Source: an uncultured Acetatifactor sp. (lineage in GTDB: Bacteria; Bacillota; Clostridia; Lachnospirales; Lachnospiraceae). Taken from it: a stretch of DNA of 17,613 nt. How positions within the stretch are numbered: the stretch's first letter is position 1; the number at the start of each line of letters is the position of its first letter. Shown piece by piece: positions 7,265 through 15,264 of the stretch. The DNA lies in NCBI GenBank assembly GCA_910586835.1, contig CAJUJU010000070.1, positions 1 through 17,613 of the forward strand, in the 5' to 3' direction. Below the pieces are notes generated by a model. It did not search any database and had not been told where the DNA came from. It saw only the letters and a list, made by a program, of their open reading frames with translations. A program made the position numbers and the translations under genes.

Positions 7265-8143
7265 CTACTCTATATTCTGAATCTGTTCCCGCACCTTTTC
7301 AATCTCTGTCTTCAGCTCGATGGCGCAGTTGGAAATTTCCAGATCATTGGACTTGGAAAGCGTGGTATTGGCCTCCCGGTTCATCTCCTGGGCGATGAAA
7401 TCCAGCTTCCGCCCCACGGAGCCGCCCTCCTGCAATACCTTCCTGGTGGTCTCGATATGGCTGCGCAGCCGCACCAGCTCCTCGTCCACACATGCCTTAT
7501 CCGCAAAGATCGTAACCTCCGTCAGAAGCCTGCCCTCGTCCACGGTATTGTCCCCCAGAAGCTCCTTTACCTTCTCCTCCAGCCTGCCGCGGTATTCCGC
7601 CACCACCCCGGGGGATCGCTCCTCGATAAAGTCCACCAGTCCCAGCATGCCCTCCAGCTTCTCCAGCAGGTCGTCCCGCAGGTGCCCGCCTTCCGTCACA
7701 CGGCTCTGCACAAACATCTCCGCCGCACCCTTCACGGCCTTCTGCAGCTCCTTCCAGAGCTCTTCTTCGTCCACGCCGGACTCCTCCATGGTAAACACCT
7801 CGGGAAATCCGGCCAGAACCGAGACGCGGATATCGTCCTCCAGCCCGAATTCCTCCGCCATCCCCCGCAGATAAGTCAGGTATTCCCTGGCCGTCTCCCG
7901 GTTATAGCGAACCGCGGAAGCGTTCTCCGACAGATCCTCGCAGGAGACATAGACATCCACCTTTCCCCGGGCGATATAATTCTTCAGCTCGCCCCGCACG
8001 GCGGATTCAAAAAACCCCAAGGGCTTGGGCAGCTTAATATTTACGTCCAGATAACGATGATTCACGGCCTTTATCTCCACCGTGAACTTCCTGTTGTTTC
8101 CGGCAACCTCACACCTGCCGAAACCGGTCATACTTTTTATCAT
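7265..8143 (-). CDS. yicC: YicC/YloC-family endoribonuclease
   Basis: This 292-aa protein starts MIKSMTGFGR, the hallmark of the family. It ends with the DUF1732 region (residues ~205-292), which includes KLDFIAQEMNREANT and SNDLEISN. YicC of E. coli and YloC of B. subtilis have been characterised as RNA-degradation factors with endoribonuclease activity. ATG at 8143 is preceded by AGGAG, four bases away. A longer in-frame reading to 8215 is rejected: it begins only a few bases from the predicted transcription start and has no ribosome binding site. It is the first gene of the operon yicC-remA-gmk-rpoZ-rimO-pgsA-cinA. Confidence 0.94.
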   Translation of the reverse strand: MIKSMTGFGRCEVAGNNRKFTVEIKAVNHRYLDVNIKLPKPLGFFESAVRGELKNYIARGKVDVYVSCEDLSENASAVRYNRETAREYLTYLRGMAEEFGLEDDIRVSVLAGFPEVFTMEESGVDEEELWKELQKAVKGAAEMFVQSRVTEGGHLRDDLLEKLEGMLGLVDFIEERSPGVVAEYRGRLEEKVKELLGDNTVDEGRLLTEVTIFADKACVDEELVRLRSHIETTRKVLQEGGSVGRKLDFIAQEMNREANTTLSKSNDLEISNCAIELKTEIEKVREQIQNIE

Positions 8144-8197
8144 CGGGCTCCTGTCCCGGCAGAGAGCCAGTCTGCCGTACCCCTTTCCTCCGGCACG

Positions 8198-8213
8198 GCG
8201 GCAGCTCTGCCGC
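8198..8213 (-). other. Short GC-rich hairpin in the yicC 5' leader
   Basis: A perfect 7-bp inverted repeat (GCGGCAG/CTGCCGC, 2-nt centre) lies about 6-21 nt from the predicted transcription start of the yicC operon. It may protect the 5' end of the message; no known riboswitch is recognised. Confidence 0.45.
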
Positions 8214-8225
8214 ATACTTCATTTT

Positions 8226-8254
8226 ATTATAAAATAAGTTTCAGGAAGCGTCAA
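8226..8254 (-). promoter_or_regulatory. Promoter of the yicC-cinA operon
   Basis: On the minus strand TTGACG (8249-8254) precedes a perfect TATAAT (8226-8231) with a 17-bp spacer. It is the only strong promoter I find upstream of yicC-remA-gmk-rpoZ-rimO-pgsA-cinA. It implies a leader of about 75 nt. Confidence 0.85.
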
Positions 8255-8284
8255 GGGTGAGGGGTGGCTTTTTCGGAAGTAATT

Positions 8285-8293
8285 TGTTACAAT
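8285..8293 (+). promoter_or_regulatory. Extended -10 promoter of rqcH
   Basis: TGTTACAAT fits the extended -10 pattern TGnTATAAT with one mismatch, about 45 bp before the rqcH start. No good -35 lies 16-18 bp upstream, which is tolerated with an extended -10. It is divergent from the yicC promoter, with about 60 bp between the -10 elements. Confidence 0.55.
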
Positions 8294-8338
8294 GAGCTAT
8301 GGCATACCAAATACAGACCAATCGGGAGGAAACAGATT

Positions 8339-10123
8339 ATGGCTTTTGACGGCGTTACCATAGCGAATATCGTAAGTGAACTGAAAAAGGAACTGGTGGG
8401 AGGGCGGCTGTACAAGATCGCCCAGCCGGAGGAGGACGAGCTGCTGCTGACCGTAAAACAGCCCGGAGGACAAAAAAGGCTCCTTCTCTCCGCGGACGCC
8501 TCCCTGCCCCTGATCTATCTGACGGAAAACAACAAGCCCAGCCCCATGACCGCCCCCAGCTTCTGCATGCTGCTGAGAAAACACCTGCAGAACGGGCGTA
8601 TCACGGACATTTCCCAGCCCGGCCTGGAGCGCATCGTGCACATCCGCATCGAGCATCTGGACGAGATGGGCGACCTGCGAAGCAAGACGCTGGTGATTGA
8701 GATCATGGGAAAACACAGCAACATTATCTTCTGCAGCGAGGACGGCATCATCATCGACAGCATCAAACGGGTCTCCGCGGCGGTCAGCTCCCTCCGGGAG
8801 GTTCTGCCCGGCAAGCCTTATTTCGTGGCCGAAACCCAGAACAAGCTGGATGCACTGAGCACGGACTGCGCCGCCTTCCGGGAAGCCCTGTCCGCAAAGC
8901 CCCAGCCCCTGTTCAAGGCCCTCTACGGCAGCTTCACCGGCATCTCCCCCATTCTGGCCCAGGAGCTCTGCCACCGGGGAGGCGCGGACGCGGAGCTGCC
9001 TGCCGCCGCCCTGGACGAAGCAGCCTGGCAGACACTTTACAATGCCTTTGCGGAAATGACCGACGCCATCCGCAAAGAACACTTTGTGCCCAATATCGCC
9101 TACACGGCGGGAAAGCCCGTGGAGTTCTGCGCCCTGCCCCTGACCCTGTACGGCTGGCAGCCGAATGCACCGGACCAGAGGGAGAAAAAACCCGCCGGCG
9201 ACTGCACCGTCACCTGGAATTCCATGTCCGCCCTGCTGGAAAACTACTATGCCGAAAGGAGCACCGTCACCCGCATCCGCCAGAAATCCTCCGACCTGCG
9301 CCGCATCGTCCAGACCGCCCTGGAGCGCAACGTGAAAAAATACGACCTGCAGCTGCGGCAGATCAAGGATACCGAAAAACGGGATACCTACCGGGTCTAC
9401 GGTGAGCTGCTGAACACCTACGGCTACGGCGCCAGGCCGGGAGACAAATCCCTGGAAGCACTGAACTACTATACCAATGAGACCGTCACCATCCCCCTGG
9501 ATCCCACCCTCACCGCCTCGGAAAACGCCCGGAAGTACTTTGACCGGTACAACAAGCTGAAGCGCACCTATGAGGCCCTCTCCCAGCTGACGCTGGAGGT
9601 GAAGGCCGAGATCGACCACCTGGACTCTGTCTCCGCCGCCCTGGATATCGCTCTTCACGAGGAGGACCTGATTCAGATCAAGGAGGAGCTCACCGAAAGC
9701 GGCTACATCCGCAGAAAGGGCGGCACAAAAAAGCAGAAGGTCACCAGCAGGCCCTTCCACTACAAAAGCAGCGACGGTTTTGACATTTATGTGGGGAAAA
9801 ACAACTATCAGAACGATGAACTGACTTTTCAGACAGCCTCCGGAAACGACTGGTGGTTCCACGCCAAAAAGCTGCCCGGTTCTCATGTGATCGTCCGGCT
9901 GGGCAATGCCGGAGAGCTGCCCGACCGCACCTTCGAGGAGGCCGCCAGGCTGGCGGCCTACTATTCCAAGGGCCGGGATCAGGACAAGGTGGAAATCGAC
10001 TACATCCAGAAAAAACATGTGAAAAAACCAGCAGGGGCAAAGCCGGGCTTCGTGGTCTACTACACCAACTTTTCCATGGTCATCGACAGCGATATCTCCG
10101 GCATACGGCAGATACCAGAGTAA
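8339..10123 (+). CDS. rqcH: RqcH (NFACT family) ribosome quality-control protein
   Basis: This 594-aa protein has the full NFACT layout. NFACT-N starts MAFDGVTIANIVSELK. Helix-hairpin-helix and coiled-coil regions span ~280-460 (for example RTYEALSQLTLEVKAEI). The C-terminal NFACT-R (DUF814) carries DWWFHAKKLPGSHV near 504-517. RqcH binds stalled 50S-peptidyl-tRNA complexes and directs alanine tailing of the nascent chain for degradation. The family was formerly annotated as fibronectin-binding protein. ATG at 8339 has GGGAGGA upstream; the in-frame ATG at 8264 lies upstream of the promoter. Residues 97-98 are Glu-Arg, whereas B. subtilis RqcH has an important Asp-Arg pair there (from memory). 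Confidence 0.95.
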   Translation: MAFDGVTIANIVSELKKELVGGRLYKIAQPEEDELLLTVKQPGGQKRLLLSADASLPLIYLTENNKPSPMTAPSFCMLLRKHLQNGRITDISQPGLERIVHIRIEHLDEMGDLRSKTLVIEIMGKHSNIIFCSEDGIIIDSIKRVSAAVSSLREVLPGKPYFVAETQNKLDALSTDCAAFREALSAKPQPLFKALYGSFTGISPILAQELCHRGGADAELPAAALDEAAWQTLYNAFAEMTDAIRKEHFVPNIAYTAGKPVEFCALPLTLYGWQPNAPDQREKKPAGDCTVTWNSMSALLENYYAERSTVTRIRQKSSDLRRIVQTALERNVKKYDLQLRQIKDTEKRDTYRVYGELLNTYGYGARPGDKSLEALNYYTNETVTIPLDPTLTASENARKYFDRYNKLKRTYEALSQLTLEVKAEIDHLDSVSAALDIALHEEDLIQIKEELTESGYIRRKGGTKKQKVTSRPFHYKSSDGFDIYVGKNNYQNDELTFQTASGNDWWFHAKKLPGSHVIVRLGNAGELPDRTFEEAARLAAYYSKGRDQDKVEIDYIQKKHVKKPAGAKPGFVVYYTNFSMVIDSDISGIRQIPE

Positions 10124-10154
10124 AAAATTGCCTCCTCGAGGCAATTTTTTACTC
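10118..10154. terminator. Bidirectional terminator shared by rqcH and recJ
   Basis: GAGTAAAAAATTGCCTC (10118-10134) and its exact complement (10138-10154) form a perfect 17-bp hairpin with a 3-nt loop. A-tracts and T-tracts on its flanks give a U-run in both directions. The rqcH TAA stop lies wholly inside it, and two bases of the recJ TGA stop lie at its other end. The convergent genes are separated by only 29 bp. Confidence 0.92.
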
Positions 10155-11928
10155 AGCAGTAGTGCTGCATCACATACTGCAGCTGCGTCCTTCCCTGATA
10201 GGTGTTTCTGCCCAGCTGGTAGACCACCGACACCGCAAACCGGGCATGGCCCTCATAAAGGGCCTCCTGGCTTCCCGTTCCGAATTTCTCCTCCAGAAAC
10301 TGTCCGAATTTCTCCAAATCTCCAAAAAACACCAGCTGTTTCCTGCCGCCCTCCGGCGTCTGCACCGTGTATCTGGCACAGTTCTTTTTTGATCCCATCT
10401 TATATCCCGAAAGAAAGACCAGATTCTTCTGGGCAAACAACGGCTTGGGATTTCCCACCCCGAAGGGCTCCAGAAGCTCCAGCTCCTCCGCCAGCGCCTC
10501 ATTCCCGTAATCCAGCGGCATGGGCACGTCGATATGTACCCTGGGCACAAAATCCTCCTCCGCAAGAAGACACCCGTCGTTCATGGCCTGCCTGAGCCCT
10601 TCGATGTCCTCCTCCCGCATGGAAAGCCCTGCCGCCATGGCATGACCGCCAAACTTGGTAAAAAAGCGGGCGGCAGCCGTCATGGCCTCGTACATGTGAT
10701 ATCCCTCTATGGAGCGGCCGGATCCCTTGACCCCCTCCTCGCCCCGGGTGAGGATAAAGACCGGATGATTGTATCTCTCCCGGATCCGCCCCGCGATAAT
10801 ACCCGCCAGACTTTCATGCACCTGGGGCAGAAAAATCAGCATCACCTTATCCTGCTCCATGTGATGCTCCGCAATATATTCCTCCGCCTGCTCCACCCCC
10901 TTCAGGGTCAGATTCTTCCGGCTGTCGTTCAGCTCCTTCAACTCCCTGGCCGCGGTCATGGCCTCCGCCAAAGAACTGCTCTGCAGAAGCTCCAGCGCCC
11001 TTCTGGCCGTATCCAGACGTCCGGTGGCGTTGAGACAGGGGCCGATGACAAAGCCCAGGTGATGGGCGCTCAGCTTTTCCGGCTCCAGCCCGTTCACCTC
11101 CATCAGCGCTCTCAGGCCTGGATTCCTGGTTCTGCGCAGGCGCTTCAACCCCTCTTTCACCAGAATCCGGTTCTCATCCCTCAGCTCCATCACATCGCAG
11201 ACCGTGGAGAGGGCGGCAAACTCCAAAAGCTCTTCCAGCGCCTCCGCAAGCTCCCGGCTCCCCGTTTTCTCCGCCAGCGCCGAGACCAGCTTATAGGCCA
11301 CCACGCCGCCGCAGATTCCGGGAAAAGGATAATTGCACTGCTCCTGCTTCGGATCCACCACCGCCAGCCCGGGAGGCAAAAGCTCCCGCCGCACCCGGCC
11401 TCCCTCCGCCTCTTCCGTCCGGAAGGGAACCTCATGGTGATCCGTAACCACCACGTCAATGCCCAGACTGCCCGCCAGCTCGATCTGCGCCGCAGCGGCA
11501 ATGCCGTTGTCACAGGTGACGATAAGACCCACCCCGTCCTGACTGGCCTCCCGGATCAGATGCTCGTTGAGCCCGTAGCCGTCGTGAATGCGGTGGGGAA
11601 TCGCCGTGTCCGCCGAAGCCCCCAGCAGCCGAAGCCCTCTGGTCAGAATATAGGAGGAACAGATTCCGTCCACATCATAGTCCCCGATGACCCTGATGTG
11701 CGTCCCCCGCCCTACCGCTGCCAGAACCGCCTCCACCGCTTTGTCCATATCCTTTAACAGCCAGGGAGAGTAACAGTCCTCCAGCGTTCCGTACAGAAAT
11801 TTCCGGATCTCTTTGTCCTCTGTCAGCTCCCGGTTCCTCAGAATCCTGGCCAGCACAGGGCTGATGTGATACTCCGCCGCCCACCTGTCGAAATCCGCTT
11901 TTTTCGCCGCCACATACCATTTTTCCAT
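10153..11928 (-). CDS. recJ: Single-stranded-DNA-specific exonuclease RecJ
   Basis: This 591-aa DHH-family 5'-3' exonuclease acts in recombinational and mismatch repair. Visible motifs are GDYDVDGICS (82-91), TCDNGIAA (138-145), the DHH triad (163-165), GPCLNATGRLD near 296-306 and the DHHA1 motif FGGHAMAAG (426-434). A C-terminal OB-fold region follows. Length is that of the shorter clostridial RecJ forms, without the long extension of B. subtilis. ATG at 11928 has GGGAG six bases upstream. The gene follows the flippase gene by 93 bp with no promoter or terminator visible between, so it is probably the last gene of the glgA operon. It is transcribed towards rqcH. Confidence 0.95.
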   Translation of the reverse strand: MEKWYVAAKKADFDRWAAEYHISPVLARILRNRELTEDKEIRKFLYGTLEDCYSPWLLKDMDKAVEAVLAAVGRGTHIRVIGDYDVDGICSSYILTRGLRLLGASADTAIPHRIHDGYGLNEHLIREASQDGVGLIVTCDNGIAAAAQIELAGSLGIDVVVTDHHEVPFRTEEAEGGRVRRELLPPGLAVVDPKQEQCNYPFPGICGGVVAYKLVSALAEKTGSRELAEALEELLEFAALSTVCDVMELRDENRILVKEGLKRLRRTRNPGLRALMEVNGLEPEKLSAHHLGFVIGPCLNATGRLDTARRALELLQSSSLAEAMTAARELKELNDSRKNLTLKGVEQAEEYIAEHHMEQDKVMLIFLPQVHESLAGIIAGRIRERYNHPVFILTRGEEGVKGSGRSIEGYHMYEAMTAAARFFTKFGGHAMAAGLSMREEDIEGLRQAMNDGCLLAEEDFVPRVHIDVPMPLDYGNEALAEELELLEPFGVGNPKPLFAQKNLVFLSGYKMGSKKNCARYTVQTPEGGRKQLVFFGDLEKFGQFLEEKFGTGSQEALYEGHARFAVSVVYQLGRNTYQGRTQLQYVMQHYC

Positions 11929-12021
11929 TCATATCTCCCTTGCGCGCCCGAAGAGAGGCATTTACCCCCCCTGCGCATACCGGTCCGCACCCCCGCTGCA
12001 GGCAACGGGACATCGCGGGAA

Positions 12022-13683
12022 TCAATGTTTCAGCAATCCGCACTTTTTCGCCGCTCTCGCCAGCAGATACCCTTTGGGGAAGCTTTTCAGCTCCTCCTCC
12101 GTCACGCCCCGGAACACCAAAAGCAGCACAAAATAGACTCCCGCTCCGATCAGAATCGCCGGAAGCACCGCAATCCGGGGAGATTTGGTCAGAAACAGCA
12201 GCAGCTCGTAGGCCCCCCATACCACACATCCCATGAAAAAGGAAGCCAGAAGCGGCACTGCAAAGGTATGGGTAATCTCCTGTCTGTACCCTGCCGCCTT
12301 TCTCACCGCCCGCTGATTCAGAATACAGATCACAGCCGAGTACACCGTCCTGGCTATGGCGATGCTGTACAGATCCAGCTTTGTAAAAAACAGGAGCGTC
12401 ACTGCCACCACGGTCTGAATCACCAGCGCGATTCCCGCGTTGACAATAGGCACGTTCAGCCTGCCCAGGCCCTGCAGAATCTGATTGCTCAGCGTTGACA
12501 AAGCATAGAAAATCACCGAAACCGCCATGGTCATCAAAAGCTTTGTGGCCAGATCCTCCACCTCCTGGGTGTTTTTAAACAGGAGACCTGTCACCGGTCT
12601 TGCCAGCACAAACAGTCCCACGGCGCAGGGAATGGAGATAAGCATGGTGGTCTTCACCGCCAGATTGATCTTGCGCTTTGCCTCCTCCATCTTTCTCGCC
12701 GCCACCAGCTGGGATACCGTAGGAATCATGGCCGCAGCCATGGCGGACGCAAAGGCGATGGGAATCTCGGAGATGGTGAGTACCTGCCCGGCAAACACCC
12801 CCCACCTGGAAGAAATATCCATGGTGCCAAGATCTCTCACTGCCGGCAGCAGCTTTGTGTAGATGCTCGTATTTACCGTACTGCTCAGATTATAGATGGC
12901 CGTGCTCAGAATGAAGGGGGTCACCACCCGGGTAATCATCTTCAGAATCTCTCCGTAGGAATCCGTCTGCTCGTGCCGGTCAAGCCGGATTCTCCGTCCG
13001 ATCAGACCTTTGTTGAGCTGATAAACACCCAGCATGAACAGAAGCGCCACCAGCACCCCCGCTCCCGTTCCCAGGGCGCTTCCCACCGCCCCCCGGACCG
13101 CCCGGTCCATCTGCTCCGCCTCCCCCGCAGGCATCTCCAGGGAACCGTAGACCTGCCGGATCATCAGCCAGGCTGCACCCACGCTGACCACGGCGTTGGC
13201 AATCTGTTCCAGAATCTGGGATACGGAGGTCTGTGACATGCTCTTATGCGCCTGAAAATAGCCCCGCAGCACCCCCAGAATACCATAGATAAAGATCGTG
13301 GGGGCAAAGGTGCGCAGCACAGGCACCGCCTCGGGAGCCACAAAAAATCCCGCCCCGAAAAACAGAAGCAGACTGGCGGCTCCTCCCACTGCCAGCACAT
13401 AGCCCAGCGCACACTGAAAAATCCTGTGGGCATTCCGGTACTCCCTGAGCGCCAGCTTCTGGGCAATCACCTTGGAGATGGCCGCCGGGATGCTGTAGGA
13501 GGATATCAACAGAATGATGGTGTAAAAGGAGTAGGCCGCGTGATAATAACCCTGCCCCAGATCTCCGATGACACGCTGTAAAGGGCTCCTGTAAAGGAGC
13601 CCTATGATCCTGCTTATGATCCCGGCTGCCGCCAGGATCCCGGCCTGAACGATGAAGTTGTTCTTCGTGCTGTTATCCTTCAT
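12022..13683 (-). CDS. MOP-superfamily lipid flippase, SpoVB/YtgP (MurJ) type
   Basis: This 553-aa polytopic membrane protein has about 14 hydrophobic segments, starting NNFIVQAGILAAAGIISRII. It has an early conserved loop (YRSPLQRVIGDLGQGYY) and IPAAISKVIAQKLA, as in the B. subtilis SpoVB/YtgP group. YtgP is the vegetative lipid II flippase (MurJ), and SpoVB serves the spore cortex. Sequence alone does not decide between them, so no symbol is given. The start at 13683 lies two bases after the glgA stop, and the AGGATAAG leader overlaps the glgA end, so translation is probably coupled. recJ follows. It could instead flip another polyprenyl-linked glycan. Confidence 0.88.
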   Translation of the reverse strand: MKDNSTKNNFIVQAGILAAAGIISRIIGLLYRSPLQRVIGDLGQGYYHAAYSFYTIILLISSYSIPAAISKVIAQKLALREYRNAHRIFQCALGYVLAVGGAASLLLFFGAGFFVAPEAVPVLRTFAPTIFIYGILGVLRGYFQAHKSMSQTSVSQILEQIANAVVSVGAAWLMIRQVYGSLEMPAGEAEQMDRAVRGAVGSALGTGAGVLVALLFMLGVYQLNKGLIGRRIRLDRHEQTDSYGEILKMITRVVTPFILSTAIYNLSSTVNTSIYTKLLPAVRDLGTMDISSRWGVFAGQVLTISEIPIAFASAMAAAMIPTVSQLVAARKMEEAKRKINLAVKTTMLISIPCAVGLFVLARPVTGLLFKNTQEVEDLATKLLMTMAVSVIFYALSTLSNQILQGLGRLNVPIVNAGIALVIQTVVAVTLLFFTKLDLYSIAIARTVYSAVICILNQRAVRKAAGYRQEITHTFAVPLLASFFMGCVVWGAYELLLFLTKSPRIAVLPAILIGAGVYFVLLLVFRGVTEEELKSFPKGYLLARAAKKCGLLKH

Positions 13684-13685
13684 TC

Positions 13686-15131
13686 TTATCCTATCAGCCA
13701 GTCATACATTTCCTGATACTTCTTTGCAGAAACCTCCCAGGAGAAATCCTCCGCCATGGCCCTGTCTACCATCTTGTTCCACTCGCGCTTCCTGTCATAA
13801 TAAATATGTTCTGCGTAGCGTATGGTATTCAGCATTTCATGTGCGTTGTAATTTGTAAAACTGAAGCCTGTTCCGGTGCTTTCGTATTCATTATATGCCT
13901 GTACGGTGTCTTTCAGTCCACCTGTTTCACGGACGATGGGAATCGTGCCGTAGCGCAGCGCCATCAGCTGGCTCAGCCCGCAGGGCTCAAACAGGGAGGG
14001 CATGAGAAACGCGTCGCAGGAAGCATAAATCTTGTGGGACAGCGGATCGGAATAATAAATATTGGCCGAAACCTTGTCTCCGTATTTCCAGTCGAAATGA
14101 CGGAACATATTTTCATACCGTTCCTCGCCGGTGCCCAGCACCACCAGCTGGATATCATCCTGACAGAGCTCATCCATCACATAGGCCACCAGGTCAAGTC
14201 CCTTCTGGTCCGTCAGACGGGAAACCAGGCCGATCATCATCTTTCTGTCATCCTGGCGCAGCCCCAGCTCCTGCTGCAGCGCCCGCTTGTTTTTCACCTT
14301 TTCCTTCCGGAAATTCACGGCGTCGTACTGTTTTACAATGTGGGGATCCGACTCCGGATTGAAATCCGTGTAGTCGATACCGTTGACGATTCCCCTCAGA
14401 TCTCCGCTCCTGGCCCGGAGCAGCCCGTCCAGCCCCTCGCCGTAAAAGGGCGTCTTAATCTCCTCCGCATAGGTACTGCTCACGGTGGTCACGGCATCCG
14501 CATAGACAATACCGCCCTTCAGCAGATTGGCATCCTTGTAAGCCTCCAGCTTGTCAGGGGTAAAATAGTATTCCGGCAGTCCGGTAATGCTCTGAACCGT
14601 CCTGGTATCCCACTTGCCCTGGAACTTCAGGTTATGGATGGTGATGACGGACTTCATGCCGCGGAAAAAGTCTCCCTCATGGAAACGTTCCTTCATGTAT
14701 ACCGGAATCAGACCGGTCTGCCAGTCATGACAGTGGATGATATCCGGCTGAAAGCCGATGACCGGAAGCGCCGAAAGAGCCGCCTTTGAGAAATAGGCAT
14801 ATCTCTCGATCTCCCAGATGGGGCTGTCGCTGTAGACCTTGGCGCCGCTGAAATAATACTCATTGTCGATGAAGTAATAATGCACTCCGTCCAGCTCAGC
14901 CTCCAGGATACCAACATACACTCTCTTCCAGTTAAAATCCATGTAAAAATGATTTACATAACGGATTTTATCCTTCATCTCCTGCTTCATGCAGGCATAT
15001 TTGGGAATGATGACCCTCACGTCAAAATATTCCCTGTCAATGCACTTTGGGAGCGATCCCACCACATCCGCCAATCCGCCTGTCTTGATAAAAGGGACAC
15101 CTTCCGATGCCGCAAAAAGTATTTTTTTCAC
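13686..15131 (-). CDS. glgA: Glycogen (starch) synthase GlgA
   Basis: This 481-aa GT5-family glycosyltransferase adds glucose from ADP-glucose to alpha-1,4-glucan. Seen are the ADP-glucose-binding KTGGLADV at residues 16-23, HDWQTGLIPVY in the N-terminal domain, RLTDQKGLDL in the C-terminal Rossmann domain and FEPCGLSQLMALRYG near the catalytic glutamate. Length is normal. The start is GTG at 15131, with GGAGGG six bases upstream (15138-15143). Unlike most glg loci, no glgB, glgC/D or glgP is adjacent; it is linked instead to a lipid flippase and recJ. A promoter lies at 15201-15229. Confidence 0.95.
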   Translation of the reverse strand: MKKILFAASEGVPFIKTGGLADVVGSLPKCIDREYFDVRVIIPKYACMKQEMKDKIRYVNHFYMDFNWKRVYVGILEAELDGVHYYFIDNEYYFSGAKVYSDSPIWEIERYAYFSKAALSALPVIGFQPDIIHCHDWQTGLIPVYMKERFHEGDFFRGMKSVITIHNLKFQGKWDTRTVQSITGLPEYYFTPDKLEAYKDANLLKGGIVYADAVTTVSSTYAEEIKTPFYGEGLDGLLRARSGDLRGIVNGIDYTDFNPESDPHIVKQYDAVNFRKEKVKNKRALQQELGLRQDDRKMMIGLVSRLTDQKGLDLVAYVMDELCQDDIQLVVLGTGEERYENMFRHFDWKYGDKVSANIYYSDPLSHKIYASCDAFLMPSLFEPCGLSQLMALRYGTIPIVRETGGLKDTVQAYNEYESTGTGFSFTNYNAHEMLNTIRYAEHIYYDRKREWNKMVDRAMAEDFSWEVSAKKYQEMYDWLIG

Positions 15132-15147
15132 CCTTCACCCTCCGCTC

Positions 15148-15194
15148 TGCCTTGAATGAAATATAATGGCCATTCGACCGTTCTTGCCTTGAAT
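15148..15194 (-). repeat. Direct repeats and palindrome in the glgA leader
   Basis: ATTCAAGGCA occurs twice on the minus strand (15148-15157 and 15185-15194), 37 bp apart. Each copy is followed by a similar purine-rich GA..CGG tail. Between them is the perfect palindrome AATGGCCATT (15165-15174). All lie between the glgA -10 box and its ribosome binding site. They could be regulator sites or RNA-level control; this is not proven. Confidence 0.55.
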
Positions 15195-15200
15195 AATGTC

Positions 15201-15229
15201 ATTATACCGCAATATTGCTCCTGTGGAAA
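15201..15229 (-). promoter_or_regulatory. Promoter of glgA-flippase-recJ
   Basis: A perfect TATAAT (15201-15206, minus strand) is preceded at 17 bp by TTTCCA (15224-15229), four of six -35 bases. It lies about 70 bp upstream of the GTG start, and no strong terminator separates it from the Spo0A-like gene, so read-through is also possible. Confidence 0.75.
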
Positions 15230-15264
15230 GGGTTCTTTTTCCTTTTTTGCCCTCCTTTTTCATT

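Noticed and set aside
8144..8215. Upstream extension of YicC to 8215
   Set aside because: The family starts M-I-x-SMTG; the ATG at 8143 has AGGAG, and 8215 is only a few bases after the predicted transcription start.
8297..10144. A 615-aa open frame on the minus strand opposite rqcH
   Set aside because: It lies wholly antisense to rqcH, has low-complexity valine/glycine-rich sequence, and would run through the bidirectional terminator and the rqcH promoter.
11886..11892. Perfect TGTCGAA (0A-box core) near the recJ start
   Set aside because: It lies inside the recJ coding sequence and a 7-bp match is expected by chance in a window of this size.
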